A DNA stretch of 9,317 nucleotides from JBAZGH01 sp041652935. Lineage in GTDB: Bacteria; Patescibacteriota; Patescibacteriia; Patescibacteriales; XYC2-FULL-47-12. Numbering within the stretch: the stretch's first letter is position 1; each line of letters begins with the position of its first letter. Both the position numbers and the translations under genes were made by a program. The notes below the pieces were generated by a model. That model saw only the letters and a program-made list of their open reading frames with translations. It ran no database searches and was not told the origin of the DNA. The DNA is taken from the NCBI GenBank assembly GCA_041652935.1, contig JBAZGH010000034.1, positions 1 through 9,317 on the forward strand. Direction: 5' to 3'. This document shows, one piece after another, positions 1-6,674 of this stretch.

Positions 1-479
1 AAAACTTGCCTAATAGCGGCGTCTGTTTTTTCAACTATCTTTACAGCTCCGCCGGAGGGAGCCCTGAATTTTAAAAAATTTCCGCCGCTGGTTAAATCAG
101 CCCTGCTTTTTTCCTCTTTTTTTTTAGTAAAATTAAAAAAAGATAAAAATTTATTTTTTCCCTTATCCTTTGAATTTAATTCATCTTCTCTATCATGGGC
201 TTCTTTCCTTTTGGAAACAGCTAAATCAATTAAATAGGGCGATGAAGAAGGGCTGTCGGATTTTTTAACCGCGATTGATTTGCCGAAAATCTTTTTTTTG
301 CAACTTTTAACTTCTAAAGCTTCTAATTCTTCAGTTTCCAATTTCTTAGTTTCTATTAGTTTCTCAATTTCCGGTTCCTTTATTTCCCCCGGCTTTTCTT
401 CGCTAAAAAAACCTTCAATTTCACGAATTGCGGCTTCCTGCTCTTGTTGTTCTGGAGTTAATTTTATTTTTTTAAGCAT
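1..479 (-). CDS. Hypothetical charged protein, N-terminal 159 codons, runs off left edge
   Basis: The frame is open from an ATG at 479 down to the window edge with no stop, so the gene's 3' end is missing. I do not recognise the family. The N-terminus reads MLKKIKLTPEQQEQEAAIRE and is predicted helical. Residues about 12-55 are very rich in Glu and Lys. A Ser/Lys/Asp-rich linker follows (about 60-125), with short aromatic-basic patches (FLSFFNF near 110-117). A Gly-containing stretch near 130-150 (TSGGNFLKF, APSGGAVKI) may start a folded domain that continues beyond the window. No signal peptide or membrane segment is seen in the visible part. It lies 29 bp after the GT4 gene on the same strand, so it is probably last or near-last in the same operon. 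There is no Shine-Dalgarno sequence before the ATG. An adaptor or envelope/pilus assembly protein with a disordered N-terminus is possible but unsupported. The reading frame itself is well supported by length and codon use. Confidence 0.75.
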   Translation of the reverse strand, partial: MLKKIKLTPEQQEQEAAIREIEGFFSEEKPGEIKEPEIEKLIETKKLETEELEALEVKSCKKKIFGKSIAVKKSDSPSSSPYLIDLAVSKRKEAHDREDELNSKDKGKNKFLSFFNFTKKKEEKSRADLTSGGNFLKFRAPSGGAVKIVEKTDAAIRQV

Positions 480-508
480 GGGTAATAATTATTAACATTG
501 TGGATTTA

Positions 509-1609
509 TTATAACATATTACCCATCTCTGCCACAAACTTTTCTTTGCTGAATTTTTTAGCTTGCGCAATGCACTTGTTTTTCATATTAGCGGCTTCCC
601 ACACGTCCAGCCATTCAACCGCCGTGATCAAATCTTGCAATTCATATTTTGCGGGAATTAAATATCCCGTTTCTTTGTGTATGATAGTTTCTTTCAGCCC
701 GCCCTCGTCAACGCCGATTGTGGGCTTTCCGGCCGCGGCCGCTTCCAACGGCGTCATGCCGAAATCCTCGTCAACAGGGATATAAATATTGGCGATGCAA
801 TTCCCGACCAGTTCTGCTAATTTTTCATCGCTGACAAATCCTAAAACTTTAATATTATCATAACCTTCCGCCATTTTTTTTATTTTTTCCAGCTCTGGTC
901 CTCCTGATGCCACGATTAACTTTTTATCCGGAATTTGCTGGAAGGCGCGGACAATATGGTCAATCCGCTTTAATTTATCCACCCGCCCAAATGACAAATA
1001 ATAATTTTCCTCTCTCAATAAGATTCGGGACGGCTGCCAACTAAACTTATCTGTGTCTATCGGCGGATTAACAACTACGCTTTTCACGCCGCAATATTTC
1101 TCCAGACGCTTTTGCACGTTTTTTGAATTCGCCATTACTAAATCCATTTTATTTATCCCCCGCTGGTAAATAACGCGGGCTATAACCACAAAAAATAAGA
1201 ACAGTGGCTTTTTCCACCAGACCTTTTGCTTTAAGTAGTAATCTTTTAAATCATAGGCGTAGCGTACCGGCGTGTGGCAGTACATTATTTTCCGCTGCCC
1301 CTTTTTACAGCGCCAGGCGGCTGAGAGGCAATTATTGCCGGAGAATATTACAACGTCATAATCGCGGATAAATTTTGTCTGCCAAAAAAAACGCCACTGC
1401 GCTGAAAAATAACTTAAGCCGGTTTGCTTAACTTGTTTTCCTAAAACCATAATTTTCTCCGGCGCTTCTGATTTGCTAAAAGATTCTTTATTATTCCAAT
1501 ATTCTGTTGCAATGCCGGCGTTCAATCCTTTGGCCATTATTAAAACCAGGCGCTCTCCCCCGCCCCTGTATTTAAACCTGTCATGGATTATTAATATTTT
1601 TTTTGACAT
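509..1609 (-). CDS. GT4-family (GT-B fold) glycosyltransferase
   Basis: A 366-residue cytoplasmic or membrane-peripheral enzyme expected to transfer a sugar from an activated nucleotide donor to a glycan acceptor; the donor is unknown. The N-terminal Rossmann half starts MSKKILIIHDRFKYRGGGER, with the glycine-rich acceptor/donor loop RGGGER at 15-20. CHTPVRYAYD (111-120) resembles the HTP-R-YD motif of WbaZ/WbdA-like mannosyltransferases. The C-terminal donor-binding half has FGRVDKLKRID (207-217) with the expected R and K, then EDFGMTPLE (281-289), which is the E-x7-E motif of retaining GT4 enzymes. A hydrophobic amphipathic patch (about 135-149) could anchor it to the membrane. Length is normal for the family. 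The ATG start is 13 bp downstream of the GT39 stop codon, suggesting co-transcription and perhaps translational coupling; no Shine-Dalgarno sequence is visible. It probably works with the adjacent GT39 and GT2 enzymes in making a surface glycan. The family assignment is firm; the specificity is unknown. Confidence 0.92.
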   Translation of the reverse strand: MSKKILIIHDRFKYRGGGERLVLIMAKGLNAGIATEYWNNKESFSKSEAPEKIMVLGKQVKQTGLSYFSAQWRFFWQTKFIRDYDVVIFSGNNCLSAAWRCKKGQRKIMYCHTPVRYAYDLKDYYLKQKVWWKKPLFLFFVVIARVIYQRGINKMDLVMANSKNVQKRLEKYCGVKSVVVNPPIDTDKFSWQPSRILLREENYYLSFGRVDKLKRIDHIVRAFQQIPDKKLIVASGGPELEKIKKMAEGYDNIKVLGFVSDEKLAELVGNCIANIYIPVDEDFGMTPLEAAAAGKPTIGVDEGGLKETIIHKETGYLIPAKYELQDLITAVEWLDVWEAANMKNKCIAQAKKFSKEKFVAEMGNML

Positions 1610-1622
1610 AATTAATATTTTT

Positions 1623-3356
1623 TTATTGCCCAGATGGAATTTTAACTAATTTATACAATCCAAGACGGTTGGACTCGCTTAACTTAATAGGCTCTATTTT
1701 TAAATTATGCTCTTTTAAGCGCCTGTCATTTAAATAATTCATATCAACCTCGGGAAATATGAATCCATAATAATATAATGGCGTCCCATATTCGATTAAT
1801 TTTTGATACTGTAAATTATGCTCTTTGCCAGTAAAATTTCCTACAATAACTTTACGTTCGGGCCAAAAAATTTTATCAAACCGTTCGCTGATTATTATTG
1901 CTTCCGGTTCAATGTGGGGCAATATTTCTTCGCCCAGAATAACACCCTCCTCTAAGCTGTTTTTCATTGATAATAGCCCCTCCTCCTTGCAAAGCGCGGC
2001 AATTTGAAAATTTAATATAAAAAATGCTATTATTGCAACAATCTGTAATCCATAAATCAAATATTTTTTCTTCAACAACTCTGATAATTTCACAATAAAC
2101 AACACCGCCAACGGAATGCTCATAATATACATCGGCAAAAAATAACGGGTGTAGGAATTTCCTATTGTCACGCTGGATTTATCTGGATTATCGTAAATTT
2201 CCCAGGAACCGTAATATAAAACCAATATCACGCTTACCAAAATGAAGCTGGCAAAATATAACCAATGGCCTTTATTTTGCTTTTTATAATTCCACAGAAA
2301 CCAAATTCCACCAAAAAGCGCCGGCCAAAATAAATGCCAAAACATTATAACGTAATAATAAATAAAGCTTTTGCCGGCCTGCTTGATATTAATTTGCGCA
2401 GGAATAAATTTATTTGTCATTGCGAAGAGCCCGGCGATACTGCGGGGCGGCGTGGCAATCCCGTCAATATTTTCTGCACCAATATTATTTACAACAATCT
2501 CACTCTGCGTTTCAACCGCGACCGGCTTATTATACCCAAACTTTAAAAAATCACCATACAAAATCTGGTTATAATAAAACATCGGCATTAATGCCAAAAA
2601 TACGCCGCACGCGAATAGAGTCAATTTATCCCATTGAATTTGTTTAAAATACATGGCCCACGCCAGCAGTATTGCCGGCGCCAGCCAGATTAATTCCGAG
2701 GCGCGGGTAATAATTGCCAAGCCAATAAAAGCACCGGATAAAAACGGCAAAAAATAATTCGCGCCCATTCGTTTAATCCGTTTAATTCGCGTGCCATTGT
2801 ACGCGGCATATATCCACATCCACGCGCCCGCCAAAACCAAATCTATAAACAAAACATTGTGGAACATCGACCGCGACGCGTAATACCAATACGGCGCCAA
2901 ACATAAAAACATTAGGGCGGAGACAAAAGCTATTTTTTCATTAAACACGCGCTTAATAACGCCGTAAAAAAATAACACGCCAATCACCGCCAATAACGGC
3001 GTGAGATATATTATAATCCAACTGCCGAATATTTTTGCAATCCAGCCGTAAATCAAAATCAAGCCCAAAAAACTAACCGGTTTTACCTCGCCGTTATCTG
3101 ACCGGACGCTCCGCGGTACAATGACATCATCGGCTATTAAATTAAGGGGCTCAAAATAAAAAAGGTCTTTACCCGCCGCATAGCGCTCTGCCCAAAAATA
3201 ATTAGCCGTTCCGTCCGGCGAAGGAAATTTAACATTTTCACCCCTGCTTATCTGATATGGAAACCATGTATAGATGAATAAAAAAATAATTCCCAAAATT
3301 GATAGTATAATAATCCGCCAGTTATTCATGATATATTTTTTAAAATCCACAGGCAT
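1623..3356 (-). CDS. Polytopic GT39/ArnT-like (GT-C) glycosyltransferase
   Basis: An integral membrane protein of 577 residues from this start. It has one N-terminal membrane helix, a long extracytoplasmic loop, then about ten more hydrophobic helices and a soluble C-terminal domain of about 110 residues. The loop after helix 1 holds SPDGTANYFWAERYAAG (from about residue 46), placing an acidic residue where GT-C enzymes have their catalytic Asp/Glu. GLAIITRASELIWLAP and YNQILYGDFLKFGYN match the conserved helix and loop of PMT/ArnT-like proteins. Such enzymes use polyprenyl-phosphate sugars as donors outside the membrane. The frame extends upstream to a TTG at 3386, but that lies in a heptad repeat, so I prefer the ATG at 3356; an ATG at 3329, just before helix 1, is equally plausible. 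A dispersed palindromic repeat lies inside the gene (2416-2466) and adds about 17 residues to an extracytoplasmic loop without breaking the frame. The GT4 gene follows after 13 bp. Substrate unknown. Confidence 0.85.
   Translation of the reverse strand: MPVDFKKYIMNNWRIIILSILGIIFLFIYTWFPYQISRGENVKFPSPDGTANYFWAERYAAGKDLFYFEPLNLIADDVIVPRSVRSDNGEVKPVSFLGLILIYGWIAKIFGSWIIIYLTPLLAVIGVLFFYGVIKRVFNEKIAFVSALMFLCLAPYWYYASRSMFHNVLFIDLVLAGAWMWIYAAYNGTRIKRIKRMGANYFLPFLSGAFIGLAIITRASELIWLAPAILLAWAMYFKQIQWDKLTLFACGVFLALMPMFYYNQILYGDFLKFGYNKPVAVETQSEIVVNNIGAENIDGIATPPRSIAGLFAMTNKFIPAQINIKQAGKSFIYYYVIMFWHLFWPALFGGIWFLWNYKKQNKGHWLYFASFILVSVILVLYYGSWEIYDNPDKSSVTIGNSYTRYFLPMYIMSIPLAVLFIVKLSELLKKKYLIYGLQIVAIIAFFILNFQIAALCKEEGLLSMKNSLEEGVILGEEILPHIEPEAIIISERFDKIFWPERKVIVGNFTGKEHNLQYQKLIEYGTPLYYYGFIFPEVDMNYLNDRRLKEHNLKIEPIKLSESNRLGLYKLVKIPSGQ
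2416..2466. repeat. Dispersed palindromic element inserted in frame in a coding sequence
   Basis: On the coding strand this 51-bp segment begins TGACGGGATTGCCACG and ends CTTCGCAATGACA. Terminal arms ATTGC (2419-2423) and GCAAT (2455-2459) are complementary, with a second stem CCCG/CGGG inside (2430-2433 with 2443-2446). From memory, this arrangement (GTCATTGCGA...GTGGCAATCCCGTCA) is a short palindromic repeat found scattered in many unrelated bacterial genomes, mostly between genes. Here it is read as DGIATPPRSIAGLFAMT within the GT39-like protein, and its length is a multiple of three. GC content is clearly higher than in the flanking DNA. Confidence 0.72.
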
Positions 3357-3366
3357 AAATATTAGA

Positions 3367-3399
3367 ATTTGTATATTCGTATTCAATTCGTAATTCGTA
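3367..3399. repeat. ATTCGTA heptad repeats at gene junction
   Basis: Three exact copies of ATTCGTA start at 3375, 3386 and 3393, and a one-mismatch copy (ATTTGTA) starts at 3367. The last two exact copies are in direct tandem; the others are offset by 4 bp and 1 bp. The array lies between the GT2 stop codon (3420) and the first ATG of the GT39 gene (3356). The potential TTG start at 3386 of the downstream frame falls inside it, an argument against that start. Confidence 0.7.
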
Positions 3400-3419
3400 G
3401 GAGAAAAATTAGAATAAAA

Positions 3420-4955
3420 TCACTTACGCTCCTTCGGAGTAACCCAGAAGCCCAGCCGCCACTTCCCCCCCAGGGCCATCCGCGTCTGCGCTTCCAGCGC
3501 CGGAACAGACCCGAATAGAATAATAATAACCGGCAAAAATATCCACTGGATTACAATTTCCAAATTTTTTAACATGCTGTATTTTTTCGGGCGTCGAGGC
3601 AAAAGCAAGGTTGATAAAATTGCGGAAATTACCAAGCCCAGCATGGCTATGGTCATTAATGTTCGGGTAATAAAAGGCAAATTGCCTGATAAAACAGTAG
3701 TGTTAAAATCCTGCCCGCCCAATATTAAAGGAAGCCAGCCGATAACCGCGATGATAACGGCATTGGTCGCCCAGGAATGGAATCCGTAAAACTGGACAAA
3801 AATCCTGCTTAATAAATTTTTTTTGGGAATTTTCTTCCAGCGCTTGATAGCGTTAAAAACCAAATAAGGAATGTTCTCAACTCCCCAGCCCCAGCGCCTC
3901 TGCTGCTTGTATAAATTTTTTATTGTCTGCCAGTTGTTCTTGTCCATGCAGACATCCATGGAAACCGGATAATAAAGCGGCTCAACCCGGTAATCGCCGT
4001 TATAGTAGCAATAACAATGCCAAAATATGCGAGAGTCTTCTGAAACCATATTAGTCGACCAAAAACCAATATCCACCAGCGCTTTCCAGCTCATTGAGTG
4101 CGAAGAATAAGTCGCCAGTTTTTCCTGCCGTATTTGCTGCATCATCTGCCAAAAGGTATTGCTGGTAGCCGATACCCGGGCGAAAAAAGGAGATTCCCAT
4201 AAATTATTGTGGTAAACTGGAATCGGCTGGTAGCTGGCGCGGTGCGGATCTTTAACAGTTAAAAATGCCTGCGTTAAGCGGTAAAAATATCCTTCTTTTA
4301 CGATTGTATCAATATCAAAAACGCTTACTATAATATTTTCGTAATCAAAATTATATTTGTCTATTATCTCTTTTTTTACCGTTCGGGCCGCCCAGGCCTG
4401 GTTCGCCCCCTTCCCCTTTAACTCTCCCTCTATTCCGTCCGGGTGGACAGTCAGCATAAAGTGCCCGAATTTATCTTTGTATTTATTTTCAATCTCTCGG
4501 CAAAGGTTTATCTGCTCCCATCCCGCCCGCTCTTCGGCTGTTAAAACCAGTATTATTTTTTCCGTCGGATATCCGTCTTTTATAATCGCCTCTATGGCCG
4601 ACTCAATAATTTCCCCGCCCTCTTTATATAACGGCAATATTATGAGATGCTGTATTTTTTCCCAATTTTTTATTTTCTTACATTCCTTTTCCCAGTTAAC
4701 TTTCACATTTTTTTTCATTTCAATAAAAGCGGCAATTAAATGCAGGCTTAAAAAAAATACCAGCAAAATCCAATAAACATCAAAAGCGATTATAAAAAAA
4801 GCTACCCAGACCGGTTGCAGCCATGATAAAAAAATAAGAATTATAAGAGTTCCCCAGGCCAATATCGCCGGAGTCATCTCAATCGCCCGATATAAAAAAC
4901 GATCTCTTCCCCCGAGATCTGTTGCTGATCCAACTTTTAAATAGTCAACATTCAT
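3420..4955 (-). CDS. Processive GT2 (cellulose-synthase-like) membrane glycosyltransferase
   Basis: A 511-residue protein with two N-terminal membrane helices (about 29-46 and 49-78), a cytoplasmic GT-A catalytic domain (about 100-360) and three or four C-terminal hydrophobic helices (about 395-490). Catalytic signatures of the inverting GT2 family are visible in order: LIILPLYKEG (104-113) for nucleotide-sugar binding, DID at 214-216 for the metal-binding DxD, SED at 305-307 with the probable catalytic base, and QQRRW at 351-355, the Q-x-x-R-W motif of processive synthases. It most likely polymerises or extends a glycan from a nucleotide sugar while passing it through the membrane. The ATG at 4955 is preceded only by A/T-rich sequence without a Shine-Dalgarno. 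It begins 48 bp after the VirD4-like ATPase gene and is followed after 63 bp by the GT39 gene. A G7 run near the C-terminus (3465-3471) is noted. The sugar and product are not predictable from sequence. Confidence 0.9.
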   Translation of the reverse strand: MNVDYLKVGSATDLGGRDRFLYRAIEMTPAILAWGTLIILIFLSWLQPVWVAFFIIAFDVYWILLVFFLSLHLIAAFIEMKKNVKVNWEKECKKIKNWEKIQHLIILPLYKEGGEIIESAIEAIIKDGYPTEKIILVLTAEERAGWEQINLCREIENKYKDKFGHFMLTVHPDGIEGELKGKGANQAWAARTVKKEIIDKYNFDYENIIVSVFDIDTIVKEGYFYRLTQAFLTVKDPHRASYQPIPVYHNNLWESPFFARVSATSNTFWQMMQQIRQEKLATYSSHSMSWKALVDIGFWSTNMVSEDSRIFWHCYCYYNGDYRVEPLYYPVSMDVCMDKNNWQTIKNLYKQQRRWGWGVENIPYLVFNAIKRWKKIPKKNLLSRIFVQFYGFHSWATNAVIIAVIGWLPLILGGQDFNTTVLSGNLPFITRTLMTIAMLGLVISAILSTLLLPRRPKKYSMLKNLEIVIQWIFLPVIIILFGSVPALEAQTRMALGGKWRLGFWVTPKERK

Positions 4956-5003
4956 TTAATTTTTTAAATATATTTTTCCATTTATAATCTTTACCCGGGA
5001 TTA

Positions 5004-6626
5004 TTATATTTTTATTATCTTTCCCTCTTCTAATTTATTCAGCCCGTTTATTTTTTCCTGGATGTCTTTATTTTTGATATTATGACTATTATCATTTCTC
5101 TTGCTTTCCGTCAAGTGCTTATCTTTTATCCTGCGGCCCCGAAAATCAATGGCGCCTTGCTTCATTGCTTCAGATAAAGATATTTGAGGAAGCGCCTCAA
5201 CTTTCTCTTTTTCCCCCTCTCTTTCATTTGTGTAAAATTTGGGGTTGCTTTTTTCTCTTCTTCTGCTGTCTTTCCTGTCATCCTCTCTGTTTTCGGGCTT
5301 CCTATCCTCTTGATTCTTGGATTGGCTCTTATTTTCATTCTCAATATCAAGCAACCCATGCCAGCGCATAATTTTTTCTTCTACCACGCTTCTTTCGGCT
5401 GCATACCTTTCACGGGAAATCCTAATAACCTTCTCCGTATTATCGGTTTCTTCTTCAAGCGGCTTGGGAGGAAGGCCGGTAGCGGAGAATGGCTGTGATG
5501 AAATTCCGTCTATCATTAATTTTACATAAAAATTATATTTTGGCAGATTTACGAGATCTTCTTCGGTAAATTGAGGTTCAAATTCTTTAACTAAAAGTTC
5601 GGCATCAGCCGCCCCAATCCGATAAACCGTTAAGGTGCCCACATTTCCCTGAACTGCGGCCCAAACTGTTTCGTCAAGCTGGGCGATATATTGGTGCGCC
5701 ATTATTAAATTAAGCCGGTACTTGCGCGCCTCGGATAAAATATTGGCGAAACTGCTGGTGGCAAAATTCTGGAATTCATCAACATAGAGATAAAAATCCT
5801 TGCGCTGGCTCTCCGGAGTATCTACCCGGCTCATTGCCGCCAGCTGAATTTTAGTAATCATCATTGCTCCAAGCAAAGCGGAGTTGTCTTCTCCAATATG
5901 CCCCTTTGATAAATTTAACAGCAGAATTTTTCCCTCGTCCATTATTGTCCGCAGATCTAAACTGGATTTTACCTGTCCGACAATATTGCGGATTAAAGAG
6001 CTGGATAAAAACTGGCCGACTTTATTTTGGATAGGAGAAACCGCCTCGGAAGCGAATTTATCCGCGTAACCGGCAAATTCATTAACCCAAAACGCTTTTA
6101 CAACTGGGTCCTGTATTTTCTCTATTACTTTTTTGCGGAACGGCTTGTCTGAAAGCATTCTGGTGACGCCCATCAAAGTTGACCCCGGATAATCTAAAAT
6201 AGCGAGAATTGCGTTGCGCAAAATGTATTCCAAGCGAGGCCCCCAGGAATCGGCCCATAATTTCTGAAAAATTCCGATCAATCCGGAAGCGACTAAATGC
6301 CGATATTCCGGCGCCACTCGTTCAACCACATTGAAGGCGATCGGATAATTTATATCCGACGGATTAAAATAAATCACGTCATTGGCGCGGTATGATGGGA
6401 TGTATTTTATTACTTTCTCAACCAAATCGCCGTGCGGATCAACTACCGCCACCCCATACCCCGCAGAAATGTCATTGATAATCATGTTTTCCTGCAACGT
6501 GGATTTTCCCACGCCGGTTTTTCCGATTATATACATATGCCGGCGCCGATCGTCCTGTTTAATTCCAAAACGCTGCCGCCGATTGCGGAAATTTGTTTCG
6601 GCAAAAATTGTAATTGGATTTTCCAT
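5004..6626 (-). CDS. VirD4/TraG/HerA-like T4SS coupling ATPase (soluble form)
   Basis: A 540-residue P-loop ATPase of the VirD4/TraG-HerA superfamily, expected to form hexamers that drive DNA or protein substrates through a membrane machine. RRRHMYIIGKTGVGKSTL carries the Walker A GKTGVGKS at 35-42. VVDPHGDL (61-68) is the segment typical of this superfamily. LYVDEFQNF carries Walker B with D283 and E284, followed by the sensor-like region RLNLIMAHQYIAQL (about 303-317). Unlike classical VirD4, there are no N-terminal membrane helices; the protein starts directly at the motor core. After about residue 395 it has a long, highly charged, low-complexity tail rich in Glu, Lys, Asn and Arg, probably disordered. 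The preceding gene, 45 bp upstream, encodes a membrane-anchored protein that probably supplies the missing anchor. No relaxase or VirB4 gene is in the window, so conjugation is not demonstrated. The ATG has no Shine-Dalgarno; a heptad repeat lies just before it. Confidence 0.9.
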   Translation of the reverse strand: MENPITIFAETNFRNRRQRFGIKQDDRRRHMYIIGKTGVGKSTLQENMIINDISAGYGVAVVDPHGDLVEKVIKYIPSYRANDVIYFNPSDINYPIAFNVVERVAPEYRHLVASGLIGIFQKLWADSWGPRLEYILRNAILAILDYPGSTLMGVTRMLSDKPFRKKVIEKIQDPVVKAFWVNEFAGYADKFASEAVSPIQNKVGQFLSSSLIRNIVGQVKSSLDLRTIMDEGKILLLNLSKGHIGEDNSALLGAMMITKIQLAAMSRVDTPESQRKDFYLYVDEFQNFATSSFANILSEARKYRLNLIMAHQYIAQLDETVWAAVQGNVGTLTVYRIGAADAELLVKEFEPQFTEEDLVNLPKYNFYVKLMIDGISSQPFSATGLPPKPLEEETDNTEKVIRISRERYAAERSVVEEKIMRWHGLLDIENENKSQSKNQEDRKPENREDDRKDSRRREKSNPKFYTNEREGEKEKVEALPQISLSEAMKQGAIDFRGRRIKDKHLTESKRNDNSHNIKNKDIQEKINGLNKLEEGKIIKI

Positions 6627-6639
6627 ATATTAAACAACT

Positions 6640-6674
6640 GTTACATGTTACATGTTACACGTTATGCGTTATTA
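6640..6674. repeat. GTTACAT-type 7-bp tandem repeat covering a stop codon
   Basis: Five consecutive 7-bp units: GTTACAT, GTTACAT, GTTACAC, GTTATGC, GTTATTA. The final TTA (6672-6674) is the stop codon (TAA on the minus strand) of the membrane-protein gene. Every unit carries TTA at the same place, so on the coding strand TAA recurs every 7 bp and falls in all three frames; the first two stops are in frame as TAATAA. The array fills most of the 45-bp gap before the ATPase gene. Confidence 0.8.

Noticed and set aside
2334..2647. Plus-strand open frames over the middle of the GT39 gene
   Set aside because: They are antisense to a well-supported membrane protein gene; their apparent coding character comes from the palindromic repeat at 2416-2466, which is open in several frames.
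3357..3386. TTG start at 3386 extending the GT39 protein by 10 residues
   Set aside because: It lies within the ATTCGTA repeat, is a weak start codon and has no ribosome-binding site; ATG codons at 3356 and 3329 lie closer to the first membrane helix.
4357..4776. 139-codon plus-strand open frame opposite the GT2 gene
   Set aside because: The minus-strand frame carries the complete GT2 catalytic motif set; the antisense translation shows no recognisable pattern.
5165..5529. Plus-strand open frames opposite the ATPase C-terminal tail
   Set aside because: Ser/Phe/Leu-rich translations are what the complement of a Glu/Lys-rich tail gives; no motifs or independent start signals.
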